A DNA stretch of 64,000 nucleotides, taken from positions 62,001 through 126,000 of the forward strand of contig NZ_BLTJ01000008.1 in assembly GCF_013282095.1 (NCBI RefSeq), in the 5' to 3' direction. Below the pieces are notes generated by a model. It saw only the letters and a list, made by a program, of their open reading frames with translations, was not told the DNA's origin and searched no databases. A program made the position numbers and the translations under genes. Positions 39,222 through 50,000 of this stretch are shown here, one piece after another (the stretch's first letter is position 1; each line of letters begins with the position of its first letter). Source of the stretch: Enterocloster alcoholdehydrogenati. GTDB lineage: Bacteria > Bacillota > Clostridia > Lachnospirales > Lachnospiraceae.

Positions 39222-40460
39222 GTGATGAAAAACTTAATGACATGGCTTTCAGATGTATTTGCGCCCAAGGCGAGACAGGTTTTCGCAAACCCCTGGATCG
39301 ACACCGTAGCAAGTACCATGAAAAAGGTTCTGCCGATCATTCTGACTGGTTCCCTGATCTTTTTCTATAATGTATTCCGTTCATATCTGCCTTTTTTGCC
39401 GGATCTTAGCCCTATTGCCAACTTTTCCTTTGGCCTGCTGGCAATTTTTGTAGCCTTCTTTATTACTCATGAGGCTATGCTTAAGCTGGGACACGGACAG
39501 TATCAGATCAATGCGTCGCTGATTTCTGTCGCAGCGTATCTGATGCTGTGCCGTCCTCAGGTGGTTGACGGCGTATTTCAGATAGATAACGGGCGCATTG
39601 GGCCGGCGGGAATCATGATGGGTATTGTGGTTGGTCTTTATGTCGCCATTGTATTCCACCTGTATGCAAAGCTTCATGTGCTGGAAAATAATGACACGCT
39701 GCCAGACTTTGTGAGCGACTGGATCAACAACATTATCCCGATCACTCTGACTCTGGGGATCGCCATGGTATTTGCCAATGTGTTAAAGCTGGATCTCTAC
39801 AATATGCTGGTCAGCCTGTTTATGCCTCTCCAGAAGGGGGCGCAGACACTGCCCGGATTTATTCTGATCTGCTTTGTGCCTATTATTTTTTATTCTATGG
39901 GTATTTCCAGCTGGGTATTCAACGCGGTTACGACTCCGATTTTTATTGTAGCCATTGCGGAAAATATCGAAGCTGTGGCAAACGGCGGCGCGGCTATGAA
40001 TATTGCAACCAGTGAGGCGGTATTTACCGCGGCGCTCATCACCATGGGTGGACGCGGCGGCACCCTTCCTTTAAATGTGCTGATGCTGGGATCCAAGAGC
40101 AGGAAACTTAAAACAATGGGAAAGATCTGCATCGGTCCGTCTCTGTTTAATATCAATGAGCCTCTGATGTTTGGAGCGCCGGTTGTATTTAATCCACTTT
40201 TGATGCTGCCTATAATGATCAACAGTATTGTTGGCCCTGCGGTTGTATGGCTGACCATGCATTATGGCCTGTTAAATATTCCATCCAAGATGGTTCAGGT
40301 AGGACAGATTCCTGCTCCGTTTTCCAGCGTGATGATCACAGAAGACTGGAGGGCTGTGCCGGTATATATCGTGCTCTTTATCCTCTATCTTCTGACCTGG
40401 TATCCATTCTACAAGGTGTATGAAAGACAGTGTGTGGAAGAGGAGGCAAACGCGGCCTGA
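39222..40460 (+). CDS. PTS lactose/cellobiose-family EIIC permease
   Basis: A 412-residue integral membrane transporter with about ten hydrophobic segments and no fused B domain. It has the cellobiose/lichenan-type features GHGQYQINASLIS (near 87-99) and FNINEPLMFGAPVVFNP (about 307-323), the sugar-binding loop. It translocates beta-linked disaccharides with EIIB and EIIA encoded on either side. The start may be GTG 39222 (AAAGGA 9 nt before) or the next codon, ATG 39225. Confidence 0.92.
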   Translation: MMKNLMTWLSDVFAPKARQVFANPWIDTVASTMKKVLPIILTGSLIFFYNVFRSYLPFLPDLSPIANFSFGLLAIFVAFFITHEAMLKLGHGQYQINASLISVAAYLMLCRPQVVDGVFQIDNGRIGPAGIMMGIVVGLYVAIVFHLYAKLHVLENNDTLPDFVSDWINNIIPITLTLGIAMVFANVLKLDLYNMLVSLFMPLQKGAQTLPGFILICFVPIIFYSMGISSWVFNAVTTPIFIVAIAENIEAVANGGAAMNIATSEAVFTAALITMGGRGGTLPLNVLMLGSKSRKLKTMGKICIGPSLFNINEPLMFGAPVVFNPLLMLPIMINSIVGPAVVWLTMHYGLLNIPSKMVQVGQIPAPFSSVMITEDWRAVPVYIVLFILYLLTWYPFYKVYERQCVEEEANAA

Positions 40461-40538
40461 TAAACAGGATCAAGCCTGTAATATATGGCGGCGTTTCCGG
40501 TTTGGGAGCGCTGCTTTTCAGAAAGGAGACTGACCCAG

Positions 40539-40889
40539 GTGGGAGAAATGTTATTTAATGATGATGATAAGGTAGTTCAGGTTGCCATGCAGATTGTGAT
40601 TGAGGCAGGCGACGCCAGAAATGCGGTGGGAAAGGCTCTGGACTGCGCGGCAAAATTTGATTTTGCAGGGGCAAAGGAGTATATGGAGGAGGCTGGCAGC
40701 CACATTTCCCAGGCACACAACGCTCAGACGGAGATGATCCAGTCTGAGATCGCAGGAACGGAAAATATTCAGCCAAGCCTGCTGTTTAACCATGCACAGG
40801 ATACGCTGATGACTGTTATGTCAGAGATCCATCTGACGGAGAAGATGCTCTCTGTGTTTGAGCGCTTTTATGACAGGATGAACGGATAA
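40539..40889 (+). CDS. PTS lactose/cellobiose-family EIIA
   Basis: This 116-residue helical-bundle EIIA has the active histidine in LLFNHAQDTLMTV and the typical start MLFNDDDKVVQVAMQIVIEAGDARN. It passes phosphate from HPr to EIIB. The start is GTG 40539, 10 nt after AAGGAG; ATG 40548 is an alternative. It lies between EIIC and the GH1 enzyme gene, completing a split three-protein PTS. Confidence 0.9.
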   Translation: MGEMLFNDDDKVVQVAMQIVIEAGDARNAVGKALDCAAKFDFAGAKEYMEEAGSHISQAHNAQTEMIQSEIAGTENIQPSLLFNHAQDTLMTVMSEIHLTEKMLSVFERFYDRMNG

Positions 40890-40899
40890 AGGAGGAGCT

Positions 40900-42354
40900 A
40901 TGGGCGGGAATATCAGAAAAGAGATGCCGAAAGGTTTTTTATGGGGCGCTTCCACAAGCGCTTACCAGGTAGAGGGAGCAGCTGAGGAGGACGGCAAGAA
41001 GCTGTCTCAGATGGACGTTTTAAACCGGGGGACTGGATTCGCGGATGCCAGCGTAGCCAGCGACCATTATCACCGTTATAAAGAGGATATTGCCCTCATG
41101 AAGGAATGCGGCTTTACTGCGTACCGTTTTTCCTTCTCCTGGTCCCGTATCTTCCCTGACGGTGTGGGAGAGGCAAATCCAAAGGGGCTGGAATTTTATG
41201 ACAATCTGGTGGATGAACTGGTTAAAAACGGAATCCGTCCGGTTCCAACGATATACCACTACGATATGCCTATGGCACTGGTAGAGAAGTACGACGGCTG
41301 GGTGAGCCGCCAGAGCGTGGATGATTTTGTGGCTTATGGTGAGTTCCTGATCCGCAGGTACGGCGACCGCATTAAAGACTGGCTGATTATCAATGAGCAG
41401 AGTATTATTGTAGAGTTCTGGAAAAAGAAGAATTATGTTCCGGAAAAATACCATGGGGATCCTCAGGTAAAATTCCAGATTAACCACCATATGAACCTGG
41501 GTCAGGCAAAACTCAGCAAGCGGATCCATGAACTGGTGGAAGGCGGGCGTTCCGGTGCAGCCATTGGATATTCCCCTGTATACGGCCTGGATTCCACGCC
41601 GAAAAATATGCTGGCTATGTTAAACGCAGAGGATTTAAAAAACCATTTCTTCCTGGATATTTATTTTAAGGGAAAATACCCGGCAGGTGCGTTTCGGTAT
41701 CTGGAGGAACACGGGATGGCCCCGGTGATGGAAGCGGGTGATATGGATATTATACGCGAAGGGAAGCTGGATTTTCTGGGAGTGAACTATTATGCAAGTA
41801 AGTGTGTCCGTTTCCCGGATGCGGATAAGAATGAACTGACTGAGGCAAAGAGCAATCTGAGCGGACGCAAGGGAGCCATGGGAGCCTATGAGGTAATGCC
41901 GGACTTCTATCAGTACATGAAGAATCCAAATGCGGATACAAATGACTGGGATTGGACCATTGATCCAACAGGTATGCAGTATCTGCTGCGGGATATTTAT
42001 GAGCGTTATGAGATCCCGATGATCATTACGGAGAACGGTCTGGGCGCAAGGGATGTGCTGGAGGACGGCAAGGTACATGATGATTACCGGATCGACTACT
42101 GGAGCAGGCATCTCCAGGCCATACACAGAGCCATTGAGCTGGGAGTGGATGTAAGAGGTTTCCTTCCCTGGTCCTTTGTGGATGTGCTCAGCACCAGCAA
42201 CGGCTATCAGAAACGGTATGGACTGGTGTATGTGAACCGGGATGATGAGGATATAAAGGACCTGGCAAGAATCCCCAAGGACAGTTTCTACTGGTATCAG
42301 AAGGTGATTGCAACCAACGGAGCCCACTGTCTGGAACAGGAAAGCGAAAATTAG
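40900..42354 (+). CDS. 6-phospho-beta-glucosidase, GH1 (LicR-type operon)
   Basis: This 484-residue GH1 enzyme begins KEMPKGFLWGASTSAYQVEGA, has the family motif at the acid/base position as IINEQS (TFNEP or TFNEIN in most members, so the glutamate is kept and the next residues differ) and the nucleophile in IITENGLGARD. It is the last gene of the EIIB-EIIC-EIIA operon and should hydrolyse the phosphorylated disaccharide they import. AGGAGG precedes the ATG; a terminator follows. Confidence 0.93.
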   Translation: MGGNIRKEMPKGFLWGASTSAYQVEGAAEEDGKKLSQMDVLNRGTGFADASVASDHYHRYKEDIALMKECGFTAYRFSFSWSRIFPDGVGEANPKGLEFYDNLVDELVKNGIRPVPTIYHYDMPMALVEKYDGWVSRQSVDDFVAYGEFLIRRYGDRIKDWLIINEQSIIVEFWKKKNYVPEKYHGDPQVKFQINHHMNLGQAKLSKRIHELVEGGRSGAAIGYSPVYGLDSTPKNMLAMLNAEDLKNHFFLDIYFKGKYPAGAFRYLEEHGMAPVMEAGDMDIIREGKLDFLGVNYYASKCVRFPDADKNELTEAKSNLSGRKGAMGAYEVMPDFYQYMKNPNADTNDWDWTIDPTGMQYLLRDIYERYEIPMIITENGLGARDVLEDGKVHDDYRIDYWSRHLQAIHRAIELGVDVRGFLPWSFVDVLSTSNGYQKRYGLVYVNRDDEDIKDLARIPKDSFYWYQKVIATNGAHCLEQESEN

Positions 42355-42368
42355 AGTGAATAAAACAA

Positions 42369-42405
42369 GGGAAACCTGACGGATACAGCCGGGTTTCCCT
42401 TTTTC
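42369..42405 (+). terminator. Intrinsic terminator after the second PTS operon
   Basis: GGGAAACC with CGG pairs with CCG and GGTTTCCC, followed by five T residues. Confidence 0.85.
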
Positions 42406-42416
42406 AGCGGCCCGTA

Positions 42417-43820
42417 TTACATCCGCTTTAAAATACTTCTGGCTGCACTGATTCCGTTGGCAGAGGCCTGCTGAAGCCCTCGGGTCACGGAAGCGCCATC
42501 TCCGATGGCCCTTAAGCCATGGATGCTGGTCTTAAAGTCTCTGTCAACCACTACCTTATTGGAATAGAATTTCACCTCTACGCCGTAAAGCAGCGTTTCA
42601 TCGCTGGCAATGCCGGGCGTTACCTTATCTAAGGCCAGGATCATTTCCTTAATGTCAGTCATGATGCGGTAGGGGAATACAAGAGAGAGATCGCCGGGAA
42701 CCGCGTCCTTTAAGGTTGGGATCAGGTTATTGCGGCAGAGGCGTTCCTCGGTGGTGCGCCGTCCTCTCTGGAAATCGCCGAAGGTCTGCACCATGATACG
42801 TCCTCCGCAGAGCATATTGGAGAGCTGTGCAATATGTTTGCCGTACTCGATGGGCTCGTTGAAGGGGCGGGTAAAATTCTTGCTTACCAGAAGGGCAAAA
42901 TTTGTGTTGTTTGTCTTGTATTCCTTTGATTTGTAGGCATGGCCGTTTACCACGGCAAGCCCGTTTTCATAGTATTCCGTGGCTACCTCTCCGGATGGGT
43001 TAGTGCAGAAGGTACGGACCTTATCGTCAAAGGTGGGTGTGTAGTATACCAGTTTGGCTTCATACAGGTTTTCATTGAGAAACCGCATCACCTCATCACG
43101 AACCTCTACCCGCACACCGATATCCACCGTTCCAACCTGTGTTTCAATGTGGTGGTCGCCGCAGACATGGGAGAACCAGTCAGAACCTTCCCGCCCGATG
43201 GCGGCTACTACCTCGGGAGCAAAATAAGCTTCATCCCTGTCGGTTACAACGCCTTTTACAGTGTCTCCTTCGATGATGATATCCTTTACCATGGTGTTAA
43301 ACTCCATGACGATGCCCTGAGACAGAAGATGCTCCTGAAGGCGTGTATAGATCTTATAGCCCTCTTCGGTGCCGAGATGGCGGATGGGACACTCGATCAG
43401 CTTTAAATTGGCGTTGATGGCCTTGCGGCGGATTTCTTCGATCTCCGCCTGCTTATCTATCCCATAAACATTCTGGTCGGCTCCGAATTTCAGATAAATG
43501 TCGTCCGATTCCTTTAAAAGCTCTGCCGTTTCATCGTAACCCAGGATCTCCGGCAGGTTGCCCCCTACATCTGGTGACAGGGAAAGCTTTCCGTCAGAAA
43601 ATGCGCCTGCGCCTGCAAAGCCGGTGGTGATGGAACAGGGCTTGCAGCCTACACAGACTCTGGTTGTCCGCTTGGGACAGACACGTTTTTCGATGGGGCG
43701 TCCCTTTTCAATCATAAGAACCTTAAGCTCCGGTTTTTTGCGGATCAGTTCGTAGGCGCAGAAGATGCCGGACGGGCCTGCGCCGATGATGATCACGTCA
43801 AATGTGTTGTTTTTGCTCAT
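42417..43820 (-). CDS. FAD-dependent oxidoreductase (COG2509 type)
   Basis: This 467-residue flavoprotein has the dinucleotide-binding loop VIIIGAGPSGIFCAYEL at the N-terminus and a matching C-terminal FAD segment LRAIGDGASVTRGLQQASANG. A cysteine-rich patch, RTTRVCVGCKPCSITTGFAGAG, follows the first domain and is typical of this uncharacterised dehydrogenase family. The substrate is not known. It is monocistronic, with a candidate extended -10 (TGGTAAACT) on the minus strand about 105 bp upstream. Confidence 0.88.
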   Translation of the reverse strand: MSKNNTFDVIIIGAGPSGIFCAYELIRKKPELKVLMIEKGRPIEKRVCPKRTTRVCVGCKPCSITTGFAGAGAFSDGKLSLSPDVGGNLPEILGYDETAELLKESDDIYLKFGADQNVYGIDKQAEIEEIRRKAINANLKLIECPIRHLGTEEGYKIYTRLQEHLLSQGIVMEFNTMVKDIIIEGDTVKGVVTDRDEAYFAPEVVAAIGREGSDWFSHVCGDHHIETQVGTVDIGVRVEVRDEVMRFLNENLYEAKLVYYTPTFDDKVRTFCTNPSGEVATEYYENGLAVVNGHAYKSKEYKTNNTNFALLVSKNFTRPFNEPIEYGKHIAQLSNMLCGGRIMVQTFGDFQRGRRTTEERLCRNNLIPTLKDAVPGDLSLVFPYRIMTDIKEMILALDKVTPGIASDETLLYGVEVKFYSNKVVVDRDFKTSIHGLRAIGDGASVTRGLQQASANGISAARSILKRM

Positions 43821-43983
43821 AAAATAACTCCTCTCTTTTCCTGTCTGCGGCCCTTGGATCAGATATCTGAAAGACCGGATCCTGAAGCTTTAGACGCCGC
43901 ATACCGCCCCGGGAGGGTGCGATGCTTACAGTTTACCATGGTTTCTGCGGAAGATCCAGTACAGCATAAAGCGGCCGCCTGTT

Positions 43984-45345
43984 TTATCCCTCCTTTTTCA
44001 TCACCCGCATGACCATAAAGATACAGTAAAACATGGCCAGCCCCCAGGCAATGGGATTTGCAAGGCAGATGCCAAGAAAGCCCAGTCGGCTCACCGCCAG
44101 AACACCGCCCAGGCTTCGGCCGATGAGTTCTCCTACGCCGGAGATCACCGCCTGGATGCTGTAGCCCAGCCCCTGAAGGGTATTTCTAAAGATCATGAGA
44201 AGGCCGTGGAAGGCAAAGAGCAGGCTCATAACACTCAGATAGGTAAGCGCCCCTGTGGTTACTGCCGGATCGGCGTCCCCTAATACCAGTCCTACCGCGT
44301 ATTCTTTGCACAAAAAAATCGCCGCCCAGGCCGCCGCGCAGTAGCACAGCTGGATTTTGCAGCCGTCCCGGATGCCCTGACGAATACGGTCCGGACGTCC
44401 CGCGCCGTGGTTTTGGCCGGCATAGGTAGCCATAGCCATCCCCACGCTCTCCATGGGAAGGGTAAACATCTGACGGATCTTTTCGCCGGCCGTCTGGGCG
44501 GCCACAGCTGCGCTTCCCAAAAGATTGATGGCATCCTGCATGATGACCGCGCCTATGGCGGAAACGGAGTATTCAAAGCCCATGGGAAGGCCGATGCAGG
44601 CCAGCCGGCGTAAGTGATGCCAGGAGAGACGGAGGTCATTTGCCGTAAAATGCAGTTTTTCACCTTCGGCAGTTCTGGCAAAAAACCACCAGGTACATAG
44701 AAGGCCGCTTACGGCCTGGCTGAATACGGTGGCAATGGCCGCTCCGTCGACTCCCATATGAAAGGGAACAATGAGAATCCAGTCTAAGGCAATGTTTAAT
44801 ATACTGGCTGCCAGAAGGAAATAAAGGGGATGGCGGGAGTCACCCATGGCCCTAAGGACGCTGGAGGAGTAGTTGTAAAGCACGGTTGCCGGTATGCCAA
44901 GGAAGATAATTCGGATATACAGTGCCGCGTCATCAAAAAGCTCCGCCGGGGTATGCATCAGGGTCAGAAGGGGAACGGCGGTCAGTGTGGTAAGAAGGGT
45001 AAACAAAGCGCTGAGGGCAGCACAGAGGGCTGCGCCATTTACCAGATACTTCTGCAGGTTGTTCTTGTCCCTGGCACCGAAGGCCTCGGCTGCCGGAATG
45101 CCAAATCCCACACAGGCCCCCTGAATAAAGCCAAGGATCAGAAAATTCAGCGAATAGGTAGTTCCCACAGCCCCCAGGGCATCTGTTCCAAGACAGCGGC
45201 CTACGATCACCGTATCGGCGAAACTGTAGAGCTGCTGAAAGAGTGTCCCAAGCACCAGTGGGAGGGAAAAACGAAGGATCTGGGTCAGCGGGCGTCCCAC
45301 TGTCAGATCCGTTGTTCCAGAACGTGTTTGTCGGGCAGTTTCCAT
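43984..45345 (-). CDS. MATE-family efflux transporter
   Basis: This 453-residue membrane protein has twelve hydrophobic segments in two pseudo-repeats, beginning ILRFSLPLVLGTLFQQLYSFADTVIVG, the hallmark of the NorM/DinF superfamily. Members export cationic drugs or metabolites against sodium or protons. The substrate cannot be told. AAAGGAG stands before the ATG. It does not appear to share a transcript with the following FAD gene (163 bp gap). Confidence 0.93.
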   Translation of the reverse strand: METARQTRSGTTDLTVGRPLTQILRFSLPLVLGTLFQQLYSFADTVIVGRCLGTDALGAVGTTYSLNFLILGFIQGACVGFGIPAAEAFGARDKNNLQKYLVNGAALCAALSALFTLLTTLTAVPLLTLMHTPAELFDDAALYIRIIFLGIPATVLYNYSSSVLRAMGDSRHPLYFLLAASILNIALDWILIVPFHMGVDGAAIATVFSQAVSGLLCTWWFFARTAEGEKLHFTANDLRLSWHHLRRLACIGLPMGFEYSVSAIGAVIMQDAINLLGSAAVAAQTAGEKIRQMFTLPMESVGMAMATYAGQNHGAGRPDRIRQGIRDGCKIQLCYCAAAWAAIFLCKEYAVGLVLGDADPAVTTGALTYLSVMSLLFAFHGLLMIFRNTLQGLGYSIQAVISGVGELIGRSLGGVLAVSRLGFLGICLANPIAWGLAMFYCIFMVMRVMKKEG

Positions 45346-45494
45346 GATAATACATTCTCCTTTGCTGCTGCCGTTTCATGCCCGGCAGATGGTATAAGGC
45401 TATTCTATCATGTAATGGTAAGAAAGAGACAGTATCTTTAGAAAATATTTCATAAAGCGTCAGATTTATGTCAGAGTTCTTTAAGGCTTTCTCA

Positions 45495-45523
45495 AAGACA
45501 GTAAGAAGGGGATATGCTAAAAT
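45495..45523 (+). promoter_or_regulatory. Promoter of the transglycosylase gene
   Basis: AAGACA (45495-45500), 17 bp, TAAAAT (45518-45523) with the TGn extension (TGC at 45515-45517). Confidence 0.55.
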
Positions 45524-45587
45524 AAAAATATAAGGGTAACTGGCAAAGGCAGCTGCTTACAGCACACAAAAGAGAGAAGGTGGACAG

Positions 45588-46316
45588 ATGAGGACGCGGA
45601 CAAATAAAAAGGTCTGGAAAAAAGCGGTTCTTTGGCTGGTGGGAATCGCCGCAGCGGCAGCGATAGGAATGTGCGTGAATATCGGAAAAAGGGGATATGA
45701 TATGTACCGGGAAGCCATAACGGAAATGAGCCTTGAGGACAAGGTAAATGAGATTCGATCCAAGGAGCATTACACCGTCTTTGCGGATCTTCCGGAAACC
45801 TATGTAGACGCCGTTCTCTCTGTGGAGGACCATCGTTTCTACGGCCATATCGGCATTGATCCCATCGCCATCGCACGGGCGGTCATCAATGATCTGAAGG
45901 CCGGGGCGTTTGTTGAGGGCGGCAGCACCATTACCCAGCAGCTGGCTAAAAACCTTTACTTTACACAGGAAAAGAAGATGGAGCGTAAGGTGGCTGAGGT
46001 GTTTATGGCTTTTGCCCTGGAACATAAGTACAGTAAAAACGAGATATTGGAGCTCTATGTAAATACCATTTACTTTGGAAATGGATATTACTGCATTAAG
46101 GATGCCAGTGAAGGCTACTTCGGGAAAGCGCCGGAGGATATGACGGATTATGAGAGCACCATGCTGGCAGGCATTCCCAATGCCCCTTCCAAATATGCTC
46201 CCACTGTAAATCCAGTTCTGGCGGCCAGACGCCAGGAACAGGTAGTGGAGCGGCTGGTGGAGTGCGGGATGTTTACCGAGAGGCGGGCGCGGGAAACCCT
46301 TGCCGCGGAAAATTAG
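45588..46316 (+). CDS. Monofunctional peptidoglycan glycosyltransferase (GT51)
   Basis: This 242-residue membrane-anchored enzyme has one N-terminal helix (about 12-32) and a GT51 domain with the catalytic glutamate motif SVEDHRFYGHIGID, the second motif GGSTITQQLAKNL and the third, KYSKNEILELYVNTIYFGNG. It polymerises lipid II into glycan strands outside the membrane. There is no transpeptidase domain, so it is a monofunctional transglycosylase rather than a class A PBP. A good promoter precedes it and pth has a separate promoter. Confidence 0.92.
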   Translation: MRTRTNKKVWKKAVLWLVGIAAAAAIGMCVNIGKRGYDMYREAITEMSLEDKVNEIRSKEHYTVFADLPETYVDAVLSVEDHRFYGHIGIDPIAIARAVINDLKAGAFVEGGSTITQQLAKNLYFTQEKKMERKVAEVFMAFALEHKYSKNEILELYVNTIYFGNGYYCIKDASEGYFGKAPEDMTDYESTMLAGIPNAPSKYAPTVNPVLAARRQEQVVERLVECGMFTERRARETLAAEN

Positions 46317-46335
46317 AGAATCCCTTCCGCAGACA

Positions 46336-46364
46336 TTTACAACCCGTATAGAATTTGATAAAAT
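46336..46364 (+). promoter_or_regulatory. Promoter of pth-mfd
   Basis: TTTACA (46336-46341), 17 bp, TAAAAT (46359-46364) with TGn extension. It starts a leader that opens with a strong stem-loop. Confidence 0.6.
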
Positions 46365-46375
46365 GGAAGAAATAT

Positions 46376-46412
46376 AAGCGTTAGATACCCCGGTTCGGGG
46401 AATCTAGCGCTT
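46376..46412 (+). other. Strong 5' stem-loop in the pth-mfd leader
   Basis: AAGCG-TAGAT-CCCCG pairs with CGGGG-ATCTA-CGCTT (one wobble pair, one mismatch), loop of three bases. It has no T-run and begins about 10 nt after the -10 box, so it would sit at or very near the 5' end of the mRNA and could protect it from 5' decay. Confidence 0.6.
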
Positions 46413-46483
46413 GTGGGCGTGTCTGAAAGAAGCGTCCGTTCGGCAGTGAAGAGTATACAGAAAGAAATGAGGAAAAGATATCT

Positions 46484-47056
46484 ATGTATTTGATCGTTGG
46501 TTTGGGAAATCCCACAAGGGAATACGACAGGACAAGGCATAACGTTGGCTTTGACACGCTGGATGTGCTGGCAGAGGAGTTGAATACGTCCATCGGAGAG
46601 AATAAGTTTAAGGGCTGCTGCGCAAAAGGCGTCATCGGAGGGGAAAAGGTGATCCTTTTAAAGCCTCAGACCTTTATGAACCTGAGCGGTGAAAGTGTCC
46701 GGGCGGCGGCGGATTTCTATAAAATTGATCCGGAACATATCATAGTGATATATGATGACATCAGTCTGGAAGTGGGGCAGCTGCGCATCCGCAGCAAGGG
46801 AAGCGCCGGGGGACACAACGGCATTAAAAATATCATTGCTCATCTGGGAACCCAGGAATTTCCCAGAATCAAGGTAGGCGTAGGAGCCAAGCCCCCAAGG
46901 ATGGATCTGGCAGACTATGTGCTGAGTCGTTTTTCAGCGGAGGACCGCGTGAAAATGGAGGAGGCGTTTAAAGAAGCGGTTCAGGCCGTTCAGGTGATGA
47001 TCACAGAAGGGGATCAGGCCGCCATGAACCGATTTAATGGCCATAAGGAGCAGTAA
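46484..47056 (+). CDS. pth: Peptidyl-tRNA hydrolase
   Basis: This 190-residue enzyme frees tRNA from prematurely released peptidyl-tRNA. Motifs: IVGLGNPTREYDRTRHNVGF with the catalytic histidine (about 20), KPQTFMNLSG, YDDISLEVGQLRI with the catalytic aspartate, and KGSAGGHNGIKNI. The length is normal. mfd starts 2 nt after its stop, a common order in Firmicutes. Confidence 0.97.
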   Translation: MYLIVGLGNPTREYDRTRHNVGFDTLDVLAEELNTSIGENKFKGCCAKGVIGGEKVILLKPQTFMNLSGESVRAAADFYKIDPEHIIVIYDDISLEVGQLRIRSKGSAGGHNGIKNIIAHLGTQEFPRIKVGVGAKPPRMDLADYVLSRFSAEDRVKMEEAFKEAVQAVQVMITEGDQAAMNRFNGHKEQ

Positions 47057-47058
47057 AA

Positions 47059-50000
47059 ATGGAAAACCCGTTATTGGAATTACAGGAATATGAAAATCTT
47101 CTGGAGGCCCTGAAAAAGGCGAAGGGGCCTCTGCAGGCTGCCGGAACGCTGGAATCCCAGAAGGTTCATCTCATGCATGAGCTGGGAGAGGATGGGGGAT
47201 TTCCCTGGAAACTGGTAGTGACATACGACGAACAGAGAGCAAAAGAGATCTATGATGATTTCCGCAGCTTTACAAAGCAGGTATGGCTCTATCCGGCCAA
47301 GGATCTGCTTTTTTATGCCGCGGATATTCATGGAAATCTGATGACCCGACAGCGTATCTGTGTCCTGCGCCATCTGATGGAGGATGAGGGCGGCGTGGTG
47401 GTTACGACGGTGGACGGGCTTATGGATCATCTGATGCCGCTGGCGTTCCTAAAGCAGAACGCTGTGACTGTAGAGTGCGGACAGGTCATTGATCTGAATG
47501 AGTGGAAGGAGCGGCTGACGGAGCTGGGCTACGAGCGTATGGGCCAGGTGGACGGTATGGGGCAGTTCTCCATCCGAGGCGGGATCATAGACATTTTTCC
47601 TCTTACGGAGGAGGTGCCGGTGCGGATTGAGCTGTGGGATGATGAGGTGGATTCCATCCGAACCTTTGATCTGGAAAGCCAGCGGTCTGTGGAACAGCTG
47701 GAGCAGGTGGTGATCTACCCTGCCACAGAAACGGTTCTGACAAAAGATCAGCTGGAAGAAGGCGTCCGCCGTCTGGAAGAAGAAACGGCCGCTTATGTAA
47801 AGGCTCTGGAAGGGCAGAAGCGCAGAGAGGAGGCCATACGGATCCGGGGGATCATAAGGGAAGTGACCGAAGGAATCCGGGAAGGCTGGAAACGGGGAGG
47901 ACTGGACGGCTATATCCGGTATTTCTGTCCGGAAACGGTTTCATTTTCCGATTATTTCCCCAAAGGGGACTGCGTGGTTTACCTGGATGAACCGGGGCGC
48001 TTAAGGGAGCGCGGCGAGACCATAGAGCTTGAATTTCGGGAAAGCATGGTTCATCGGCTGGAAAAGGGCTATCTTCTCCCGGGCCAGACAGAGCTTCTTT
48101 ACCCGGTGGGGCGCGTCCTTGCAGGGATTCAGGGGCCGTACTGCGTTATGCTTACGGGGCTGGATCAGAAACTGTCCGGGATGAAGGTAAATGAAAAGTT
48201 TAATTTTGACGTAAGAAATGTAAATTCTTACCAGAACAGCTTTGAGATTCTGATTAAGGATCTGACCCGTTGGAAAAAGGAAGGCTATCGGGTAGTGCTT
48301 TTATCTGCCTCCAGAACCAGGGCCAGCCGTCTGGCAAACGACCTGCGGGAGTACGACCTGAGGGCCTACTGCCCGGACGGGGAGGATGAGGGAAAGGACG
48401 GCGGCAGTACAGGCCGCAAGGTACAGGCCGGAGAGATCATGGTCACCTACGGCAACCTTCACCGGGGCTTTGAATATCCCCTGATCAAGTTCGTTTTCAT
48501 CACCGAGGGCGATATGTTCGGGGTGGAAAAGAAGAAAAAAAGAAGAAAGAAACAGAGCTATCAGGGACGTGCCATCCAGAGCTTTTCGGAGCTGTCAGTG
48601 GGGGACTATGTGGTTCATGAGGAGCACGGACTGGGCATCTACCGGGGTATCGAAAAGGTAGAGCGGGACCGGGTGGTAAAGGATTACATTAAGATCGAGT
48701 ACGGCGACGGAGGAAATCTCTACCTGCCGGCCACCCGCCTGGAAAGTATTCAGAAATACGCCGGTTCCGAAGCCAAAAAGCCTAAGCTGAACCGTCTGGG
48801 CGGCACGGAATGGACCAAAACCCGCGCAAAGGTAAAGGGAGCGGTGCAGGAGATCGCCAGAGATCTGGTAAAGCTTTATGCAGCCCGTCAGGAGCAGAAA
48901 GGGTTCCGGTACGGCAAAGATACGGTATGGCAGAAGGAGTTTGAGGAGCTGTTTCCCTATGATGAGACAGAGGATCAGTTAGATGCCATTGAAGCGGTAA
49001 AGGAAGATATGGAAAGCCCTAAGATCATGGATCGGCTGATCTGCGGAGACGTGGGCTACGGAAAGACAGAGGTGGCTCTGCGTGCGGCCTTTAAGGCAGT
49101 TCAGGACAGTAAGCAGGTGGTTTACCTGGTGCCGACAACCATTCTGGCCCAGCAGCATTACAATACCTTTGTCCAGAGGATGAAGGATTTTCCTGTAAGG
49201 ATCGAGATGATGAGCCGTTTCTGCACCCCGGCCCAGCAGAAAAAGACCCTGGAGGGACTGCGCAAAGGGCTGGTGGATATTGTGATCGGCACCCATCGGG
49301 TTCTGTCAAAGGATCTGCAGTTTAAGGATCTGGGACTGCTTATCATCGATGAGGAGCAGCGTTTTGGAGTGACCCACAAGGAAAAGATCAAGCAGATGAA
49401 GGAAAATGTGGACGTTATGACGCTGACCGCAACTCCTATCCCCCGGACGCTGCATATGAGTCTGGCCGGGATCCGCGACATGAGCGTGCTGGAAGAGCCG
49501 CCGGTAGACCGCACGCCCATCCAGACCTATGTGATGGAATACAATGAAGAAATGGTCCGGGAGGCTATTAACCGGGAACTGGCGAGAGGCGGACAGGTGT
49601 ATTATGTATACAACAGGGTGACGGATATTGACGAGGTAGCAGGGAAGATCCAGGCTATGGTGCCGGAGGCGGTGGTTACTTTTGCTCACGGTCAGATGCG
49701 GGAGCATGAGCTGGAGCGGATCATGACGGATTTCATCAACGGGGAGATTGATGTGCTGGTATCCACAACCATTATTGAAACGGGACTTGATATTGCAAAT
49801 GCCAATACCATGATCATCCATGATGCAGACCGAATGGGCTTATCCCAGCTGTACCAGCTGCGGGGACGCGTGGGACGTTCCAACCGCACCTCCTATGCAT
49901 TTCTCATGTATAAAAGAGATAAGCTGCTTAAGGAGGAAGCAGAAAAACGCCTTCAGGCTATCCGGGAATTTACGGAGCTTGGATCCGGCATCAAGATCGC

